A DNA stretch of 10,665 nt from Chloroflexota bacterium (lineage in GTDB: Bacteria > Chloroflexota > Ktedonobacteria > Ktedonobacterales > Ktedonobacteraceae): contig VBHV01000612.1 in the NCBI GenBank assembly GCA_005881995.1, positions 1 to 10,665 on the forward strand. The letters are read 5' to 3'. Under the pieces are notes generated by a model. It did not search any database. It saw only the letters and a list, made by a program, of their open reading frames with translations, and was not told where the DNA came from. Numbering within the stretch: the stretch's first letter is position 1; the number at the start of each line of letters is the position of its first letter. The translations under genes and the position numbers were made by a program. This document shows, one piece after another, positions 6,036 through 10,665 of this stretch.

Positions 6036-6113
6036 GCAATCATTCACAGACCCTGCATGTCTGAGGGAGCCTGGTTGAGCTTACTACGAGTTACACACTT
6101 TGTTACATTGCCC

Positions 6114-6142
6114 TTGTCAGGGGTCAGACCTTCTGTTAGAAT
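6114..6142 (+). promoter_or_regulatory. Sigma-70-type promoter for the nuoJKLM operon
   Basis: TTGTCA (6114-6119, five of six), a 17-base spacer and TAGAAT (6137-6142, five of six) with TG one base before the -10 (extended -10). It is the best promoter match in the window. Transcription would begin near 6149, giving a leader of about 125 bases before nuoJ. Confidence 0.65.
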
Positions 6143-6229
6143 CTCACAAGGTGATATGTCTCCAGGTGCGGCGCCGTACACGTGCATGCTACAATACATA
6201 TAGCATATCTTTCCACTTTCAGGGGCCTG

Positions 6230-6242
6230 GCGGTCGCCCTGG
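6230..6242 (-). repeat. Partial palindromic repeat unit in the nuoJ leader
   Basis: GCGGTCGCCCTGG is identical to 6024-6036, the right half of copy C, but without the other stem arm. It lies 18 bases before the nuoJ GGGAGG site and is probably a remnant. Confidence 0.5.
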
Positions 6243-6275
6243 AAGCGTGAGTACGTTTCGGGAGGTCTATTTTTT

Positions 6276-6815
6276 ATGGATTTAGCTACCCTACTATTTT
6301 GGATCATCGCTATCATTCTTGTGGGTTCCGCTTTGCTGGTGGTAGGGATGCGCAACATTGTGCACAGCGCGCTTGCTCTAGTCGTTCTATTTGGGATGGC
6401 TTCCGGTATTTATCTCTTGCTCAACGCTGAATTTATCGCCATTGTGCAGATACTGATTTACGCGGGGGCAGTTACCATCCTGATACTCTTCGCGCTGATG
6501 CTCACGCGCACCAATAACATTAGCACAAATAGCAATCCCACCAACCGGCAGTGGTGGTTAGCCGCGATAATCAGTACGCTCGTCGGCGCGGCGATTATTT
6601 TTGCGGTCACACTCAGCCAGTATTCCACCGCGCATGCAGGCAGCGGAGTGGCTTATGGCACTTCAGCCTGCGCTCTGCCACCAAACAACGTCGTCTATAT
6701 TGGCCAACTATTGTACAGTCCCACCTGCTACAGCTATGTACTCCCCTTCGAAATTGCATCATTGGTGCTGCTTGTAGCCATCGTGGGAGCGATAGTGATC
6801 GGCAGGGAGGACTAA
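6276..6815 (+). CDS. nuoJ: NADH-quinone oxidoreductase subunit J
   Basis: A 179-residue membrane protein, start ATG 6276 with GGGAGG (6260-6265) ten bases upstream. It has five predicted membrane helices. The conserved core spans residues 26-80: RNIVHSALALVVLFGMASGIYLLLNAEFIAIVQILIYAGAVTILILFALML. It contains the Y-x-G-A-V stretch of the TM3 pi-bulge region, which links quinone-site movement to proton channels. The end, PFEIASLVLLVAIVGAIVIGRED, is also typical. It is a membrane subunit of complex I (proton-pumping NADH dehydrogenase). The loop at about 120-155 contains two cysteines (C132, C151), not a feature I associate with the family. It heads the cluster, with nuoK three bases after its stop. 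The quinone-module genes nuoH and nuoI, often found upstream, are not in the window. Confidence 0.95.
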   Translation: MDLATLLFWIIAIILVGSALLVVGMRNIVHSALALVVLFGMASGIYLLLNAEFIAIVQILIYAGAVTILILFALMLTRTNNISTNSNPTNRQWWLAAIISTLVGAAIIFAVTLSQYSTAHAGSGVAYGTSACALPPNNVVYIGQLLYSPTCYSYVLPFEIASLVLLVAIVGAIVIGRED

Positions 6816-6818
6816 TAG

Positions 6819-7139
6819 ATGCTTACACTAAACCATTTCCTGGTATTGGGCGCATTGCTCTTCTGTATTGGCCTCTACGGCGCGCTGGCCAAACGCAACG
6901 CCATCGCGGTGCTGATGGGTATCGAAGTCATGCTCAACGCCGTCAATGTCACCATGGTCGGCTTTTCTTTCTTTAACACGGTCAAACCCTACTCGACCTA
7001 CTTGACCGGACAAATCTTCGCCATCTTCATCATTACGGTCGCGGCGGCAGAGGCGGCAGTCGCGCTTGCAATGATTATCTCGATCTACCGCAAACGCAGC
7101 ACGGTCGATGTTGGCGAGATCAATCTGATGAAGTGGTGA
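6819..7139 (+). CDS. nuoK: NADH-quinone oxidoreductase subunit K
   Basis: A 106-residue protein of three membrane helices, close to the family length of about 100. Start ATG 6819 is preceded by GGGAGG (6805-6810) eight bases upstream, inside the end of nuoJ. The conserved buried glutamates of the proton path are present: E36 in GIEVMLNAVN, and E78 in TVAAAEAAVALA. It is homologous to MrpC and sits between NuoJ and the antiporter-like subunits in the membrane arm of complex I. Nothing appears to be missing. Confidence 0.96.
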   Translation: MLTLNHFLVLGALLFCIGLYGALAKRNAIAVLMGIEVMLNAVNVTMVGFSFFNTVKPYSTYLTGQIFAIFIITVAAAEAAVALAMIISIYRKRSTVDVGEINLMKW

Positions 7140-7179
7140 AGAGGTAAAAGGGGGGAAAGGGACAGAAAGGGCAGAAACT
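7140..7179 (+). other. Purine-rich spacer with several AGG-type motifs before nuoL
   Basis: The 40 bases between nuoK and nuoL are almost entirely A and G, with four pyrimidines up to 7178. They include GAGG, a G6 run and two AAAGGG motifs. The AAGG at 7167-7170, nine bases before the ATG, is the likely nuoL ribosome binding site; the others could act as standby sites. Confidence 0.5.
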
Positions 7180-9369
7180 ATGGCATGGTATCAATTTTCC
7201 TGGCTGATCTTGTTCGGGCCGCTTTTCTCATTCGTGGCAATTATTTTCGGTACGCGCATGTGGGACCTCGCCACTCGACCCCGTGAGGAGGCAGAGGCGA
7301 CACCAGCAGACGCGGCGCATGCTCATGACGAGGCTGAAGGTGAAACCCAACTTATAGTAACACATGGGCCACACGGCGAAGAGGTGGTTTTAGAAGACGA
7401 CGAAGACCCCAAAGTTCCACGCCTTACGATGGGAGCAAGGGCAAGCGGCTATCTCGGTATTGTGGTTGTAGCACTGGCATGTATCTACTCCTGGATTCTC
7501 TTGCTCAACACAAGTGGCGTTATCAACATTGCTCCTCCATTAGATCCAAGGGGCCTGACGGTCTTTTCCTATGATTGGCTGAACCAGGGGACAGCCAGTT
7601 ATTCCATCGCGTTCCACATCGATAACCTGGCAATCGCTATGACAGTGGTTGTCACCACCGTCTCCCTGCTGGTGCAATTCTACTCGCAGGGCTACATGGA
7701 GAACTCGGCGGGCTACGCGCGTTTCTTCTCGTATCTCTCGCTCTTCACCTTCTCCATGCTCGATATCGTTTTTGCCCAGAACTTCCTGGTGATCTTTGTC
7801 GGATGGGAACTGGTGGGCCTGAGTTCCTACCTGCTGATCGGTTTCTGGATCAACAAGCGCGCCAAACCGGCCGAGGATCGACCCGCACCGGCTACTGCCG
7901 CGATACAGGCCTTTATTACGAACCGCATAGGTGATGTTGGCTTTATCATCGGTATCATGATCCTGTTCGCACAAACAGGGACGTTCGATTTCGGCACGCT
8001 GGCCGACAAGGCGAATCCTCACGGTGTAGTACAGGCTTTTGTAAACTCGGGCAATACAGGTCTACTGACGGCTGCCATGATCCTGGTCTTCTGCGGCGCC
8101 ATCGGCAAATCGGCGCAGCTTCCGCTCACGGTCTGGCTGCCCACTGCGATGGAAGGCCCAACACCCGTCAGCGCGCTGATCCACGCGGCAACGATGGTCG
8201 CCGCAGGCGTCTACATGGTTGCGCGCACCTACCCGCTGTTCGCGGCGGCTGGCCCTGAGGCCTTAGGGGTTGTAGGATGGGTTGGCGGTATCACCGCTCT
8301 ATACGCAGCCCTGACCGCGCTCACCCAGACCGACTTCAAACGCGTGCTGGCCTTCTCTACTATCAGCCAGCTTGGCTATATGTTCGTTGGTCTTGGAGTA
8401 GCGCGGGGTACCGAATTTGGTGTTGGCCCGGGTATGTATCATCTCTTCACCCATGCCTTCTTCAAGGCACTGCTCTTCCTGGGTGCAGGCAGCGTTATTC
8501 ACTCGCTCCACCACGCGATGCACGCAGAGGTGCAGGACATGCGCAAAATGGGCGGCCTGGCAAAGTATATGCCGATTACGGCCATCACCTGGTTGGTCGC
8601 CACGCTGTCCATTTCCGGCTTCCCATTCTTCGCAGGCTTTTATAGCAAGGATAACATCATCGCGCTGGCCTTTGACCAGCAGGACTACGGGCTTTACATC
8701 ATCACACTCGGCACAGCTGGCCTGACCGCCTTCTATATGCTGCGCGCCTATATTCTGGCCTTTGGCGGCAAAGGCGGCGGTTTCGGGGGCCTGTGGGGCG
8801 GCCCGTATCGCGGCGAAGGCGAACCGCACGAATCGCCCAGGACCATCACCATCCCGCTCGTTCTACTGGCGATTGCCTCTATCATCGCGGGCTACTGGAC
8901 TGGCTTCTTCAACTATGTGCAGCCAATTAACCCGAGCGCGCCCAATCTCAACCTGGGAGAAGTGTTTACCAACCCGCTTACCTGGGTAGGCGTGCTCGTC
9001 TCCTTAGTAGGTCTGGGCTGGGCCTATGTGCTTTACACACGCTTCGAGCTGGCAACTATTCATAATGTGGTAGAAAACAACGCGCTCCTGCGTTTCTTGC
9101 ACCGCCTGACGCTGCGCAAGTTCTATATCGACGATCTCTATGACCTGCTCATCCGCTATGTAGTGCTGGGCATTTCGCATATCGAGGCGGCTTTTGACGC
9201 CTATGTCGTGGATGGTATCGTCAACGGCGTTGCCCAGGCTGTAACTGGCCTTGGTCGGAGTGTTCGCCATGTAGAGACTGGCAAGGTGCAGGCCTATATG
9301 GTCGGTTTCTTTGGCGGTTTAGCGGTGCTCGCAATCGTCGTCTTCGCGCTGGTCACATTTGTGAAGTGA
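7180..9369 (+). CDS. nuoL: NADH-quinone oxidoreductase subunit L
   Basis: A 729-residue antiporter-like proton-pumping subunit, longer than the ~610 residues of the E. coli protein. Start ATG 7180 is chosen because membrane helix 1 (WYQFSWLILFGPLFSFVAIIF) follows at once and AAGG lies nine bases upstream. Key channel residues are present: E210 (WELVGLSSYLLIG), K310 (GAIGKSAQLPL), H335 (SALIHAATMVAAGVYM), K387 (DFKRVLAFSTISQLGYM), H425 and K429 (THAFFKALLFL). The C-terminus has the FYIDDLYDLLI start of the long lateral helix region and a last membrane helix (about 704-727). Residues 33-85, between helices 1 and 2, form an unusual hydrophilic loop, strongly acidic (LEDDED) with H47, H49, H62 and H65. 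A Gly-rich loop lies at 529-548. nuoM starts 12 bases after the stop. Confidence 0.97.
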   Translation: MAWYQFSWLILFGPLFSFVAIIFGTRMWDLATRPREEAEATPADAAHAHDEAEGETQLIVTHGPHGEEVVLEDDEDPKVPRLTMGARASGYLGIVVVALACIYSWILLLNTSGVINIAPPLDPRGLTVFSYDWLNQGTASYSIAFHIDNLAIAMTVVVTTVSLLVQFYSQGYMENSAGYARFFSYLSLFTFSMLDIVFAQNFLVIFVGWELVGLSSYLLIGFWINKRAKPAEDRPAPATAAIQAFITNRIGDVGFIIGIMILFAQTGTFDFGTLADKANPHGVVQAFVNSGNTGLLTAAMILVFCGAIGKSAQLPLTVWLPTAMEGPTPVSALIHAATMVAAGVYMVARTYPLFAAAGPEALGVVGWVGGITALYAALTALTQTDFKRVLAFSTISQLGYMFVGLGVARGTEFGVGPGMYHLFTHAFFKALLFLGAGSVIHSLHHAMHAEVQDMRKMGGLAKYMPITAITWLVATLSISGFPFFAGFYSKDNIIALAFDQQDYGLYIITLGTAGLTAFYMLRAYILAFGGKGGGFGGLWGGPYRGEGEPHESPRTITIPLVLLAIASIIAGYWTGFFNYVQPINPSAPNLNLGEVFTNPLTWVGVLVSLVGLGWAYVLYTRFELATIHNVVENNALLRFLHRLTLRKFYIDDLYDLLIRYVVLGISHIEAAFDAYVVDGIVNGVAQAVTGLGRSVRHVETGKVQAYMVGFFGGLAVLAIVVFALVTFVK

Positions 9370-9381
9370 GGATTAAGAGAT

Positions 9382-10665
9382 ATGATTTCTACATATAATC
9401 TTACATGGATATTATTGTTGCCGGTGCTTGGCGCGGTGGCGGCGATAGCTGCGCCTGTACGCTATGCGCGCTGGTTAGCGCTGCTGTTCTCAGCGGCTAC
9501 CTTTGCGCTCACTATGGCTATATTTTTCCGCATGGTCGCCAATGGGAACTTCGGGGATCTGAATCACCCGGCAGATTTTACCCCACAAATAACGTGGATT
9601 GACTTCACGGCCAAAAATGTTCATTTCAAAATTGATTATTTCCTGGGTGTGGATGGTCTAAGTATACCACTGGTCATTCTCAACGCACTGCTGACGATGC
9701 TGGCAATCATCGGCGGCTGGGAGAAGGTGCGAGTCAAAGAGTACATGGCCCTGTTGCTGCTGCTGGAAACCGGTGTGATGGGCGTCTTCATCTCGCTCGA
9801 TCTGCTGCTCTTCTTCCTGTTTTGGGAAGTCGAGCTGGCCCCCATGTTCCTTTTGATTGGCATCTGGGGCAGCGATGTCATAAAGCATGGCATGCCTGGA
9901 CGCGTCTACTCGGCCTGGAAGTTCCTGCTCTATACCTTCTTCGGCAGTATCTTTATGCTGGCGGGTATTCTGCTGCTGTACTTTCGAGCGGGCGGGAATA
10001 CTGCCAGCATGCAGTTCTTCTCCACGCACATGCAATTTCTGGCGGGCGCCAGCCCGATCTTTGGTTGGAGCTGGCAACTGCTGATCTTCCTGTTGATCTT
10101 CCTGGCCTTCGCCATCAAGATACCCATGTTCCCTTTCCATACCTGGCTGCCCGACGCGCACACGAACGCGCCGACGGCCGTCAGTGTGCTGCTGGCCGGC
10201 GTGCTGCTCAAGATGGGCGGCTACGGCATCCTGCGCATTGCCATTAACATTATTTACGGGGCGGGCATCTGCCTGGTGCAGACCGATATGAAGAAGCTGA
10301 TCGCTTACTCCAGCGTCAGCCATATGGGTGTGATCCTGCTGGGTGTGGCGGCGGCTGCCGCCGGCTTTGGCGGGATGGCCTTCCGCCAGGCAGCGTTGAC
10401 GGGCGCGACCATCCAGATGTTCAGTCATGGTCTCATCACGGGCATGCTCTTCTTCTGCGTCGGCGTCATTTACGATCACGCGCACACACGCGAGATCGCC
10501 GTCTTTGGCGGCGTCGCCAAGAAGATGCCTTTGTTGGCAACGCTCTTTACCTTTGCCGGACTAGCCTCGCTCGGTCTGCCGGGATTAGCCGGGTTTGTGG
10601 CCGAGTACATCACCTTTACGGCCAGCTACCAGGTCTGGGCGGTAGTGACGGTTATCTCGGTCTTT
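9382..10665 (+). CDS. nuoM: NADH-quinone oxidoreductase subunit M, partial, with internal deletion
   Basis: 428 codons of an antiporter-like complex I subunit running off the right edge. Start ATG 9382 has GAGG ten bases upstream and lies 12 bases after nuoL. Conserved residues: E149 (LFWEVELAPMFLLIG), K246 (FAIKIPMFPFHTWLPDAH), K277 (LLAGVLLKMGGYGILR) and E408 (GLPGLAGFVAEYITF), matching E. coli E144, K234, K265 and E407 from memory. The odd point is residues 282-295: GILR is followed by only IAIN before IIYGAGICLVQTDMKKLIAYSSVSHMG. In NuoM proteins I remember, about 24 residues lie there (a loop and the first half of TM9). About 20 residues seem to be missing, in frame, near base 10240. This would merge TM8 with the rest of TM9 and should upset topology, so the protein may be inactive or the sequence locally mis-assembled. 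Confidence 0.93.
   Translation, partial: MISTYNLTWILLLPVLGAVAAIAAPVRYARWLALLFSAATFALTMAIFFRMVANGNFGDLNHPADFTPQITWIDFTAKNVHFKIDYFLGVDGLSIPLVILNALLTMLAIIGGWEKVRVKEYMALLLLLETGVMGVFISLDLLLFFLFWEVELAPMFLLIGIWGSDVIKHGMPGRVYSAWKFLLYTFFGSIFMLAGILLLYFRAGGNTASMQFFSTHMQFLAGASPIFGWSWQLLIFLLIFLAFAIKIPMFPFHTWLPDAHTNAPTAVSVLLAGVLLKMGGYGILRIAINIIYGAGICLVQTDMKKLIAYSSVSHMGVILLGVAAAAAGFGGMAFRQAALTGATIQMFSHGLITGMLFFCVGVIYDHAHTREIAVFGGVAKKMPLLATLFTFAGLASLGLPGLAGFVAEYITFTASYQVWAVVTVISVF

Larger units (their letters stand above)
5861..6053. repeat. MITE-like element with 22-bp perfect terminal inverted repeats
   Basis: Bases 5861-5882 (starting GGGTCTGTGAATG) are the exact reverse complement of 6032-6053. Inward, the two arms keep matching through a palindromic unit, so 5861-5922 pairs with 6004-6053. 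The exceptions are a 12-base insertion in the left arm (between copies of CCAGG) and one mismatch. A third palindromic unit (5945-5979) sits between. The element has no gene. I could not see a clear target-site duplication, so mobility is inferred from structure only. Confidence 0.6.
5783..6275. other. 493-bp non-coding region between the DUF35 gene and nuoJ
   Basis: The stretch separates divergent genes. Left to right it holds a short leader with an extended -10 for the DUF35 gene, a 193-bp inverted-repeat element with three palindromic units (5861-6053), a strong rightward promoter (6114-6142), a leader with short dyads (ATGCTA/TAGCAT at 6186-6206), a partial palindromic unit (6230-6242) and the nuoJ ribosome binding site. 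Open frames across the repeats on both strands only read repeat sequence and have no coding character. Confidence 0.75.

Noticed and set aside
5619..6047. Several overlapping open frames on both strands rich in RGRP and RSPW repeats
   Set aside because: They translate the palindromic repeats and the DUF35 gene in wrong frames; no start context or protein character.
9658..10485. 275-codon minus-strand open frame
   Set aside because: It is antisense to nuoM; the composition (H, Q, D, E rich) is what an inverted GC-rich membrane gene gives.

Overview
The window looks like a chromosomal segment of a free-living Chloroflexota bacterium, most likely of the Ktedonobacteria type. That placement is inference from three things: a complex I (nuo) gene cluster, an ECF sigma factor paired with a very large membrane anti-sigma protein carrying beta-propeller-like repeats, and short GC-rich palindromic repeats of the kind I associate with that group. 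No rRNA, tRNA, CRISPR array or transposase gene was found.

Left part (1-1978): this is a worn region. It opens with the C-terminal end of a FAD-dependent amine/amino-acid oxidoreductase (+). A small helix-turn-helix plus coiled-coil protein (-) follows. Just upstream of that protein, on the same strand, lies a frameshifted N-terminal stub of another FAD oxidoreductase, which still has a good promoter and ribosome binding site. Next is a PHP-family phosphatase gene (+) broken by a frameshift near base 1410-1425, although all its metal-ligand motifs survive in the two halves.

Middle part (1979-5368): a minus-strand operon encodes an ECF sigma factor and, overlapping it by ATGA, an 865-residue protein. 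That protein has an HxxxCxxC anti-sigma motif, one membrane helix and two homologous extracytoplasmic beta-propeller-like halves. It is probably a one-gene sensor and anti-sigma factor. Two unexplained symmetric DNA elements accompany the operon: a 71-bp repeat-within-inverted-repeat array upstream of the sigma gene, and a 23-bp perfect palindrome inside the start of the anti-sigma gene.

Right-middle (5369-6275): a Zn-ribbon/OB-fold (DUF35-type) gene (-) is followed by a 493-bp non-coding stretch. This stretch holds a 193-bp element bounded by perfect 22-bp inverted repeats, with three copies of a palindromic repeat inside. It also holds a strong sigma-70-like promoter that probably drives the nuo genes.

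Right part (6276-10665): nuoJ, nuoK, nuoL and nuoM (+, tightly packed, nuoM running off the window) encode membrane subunits of the proton-pumping NADH:quinone oxidoreductase. NuoL carries an unusual acidic, His-containing loop after its first membrane helix. NuoM appears to lack about 20 residues between TM8 and TM9, in frame, which would be expected to disturb its topology.
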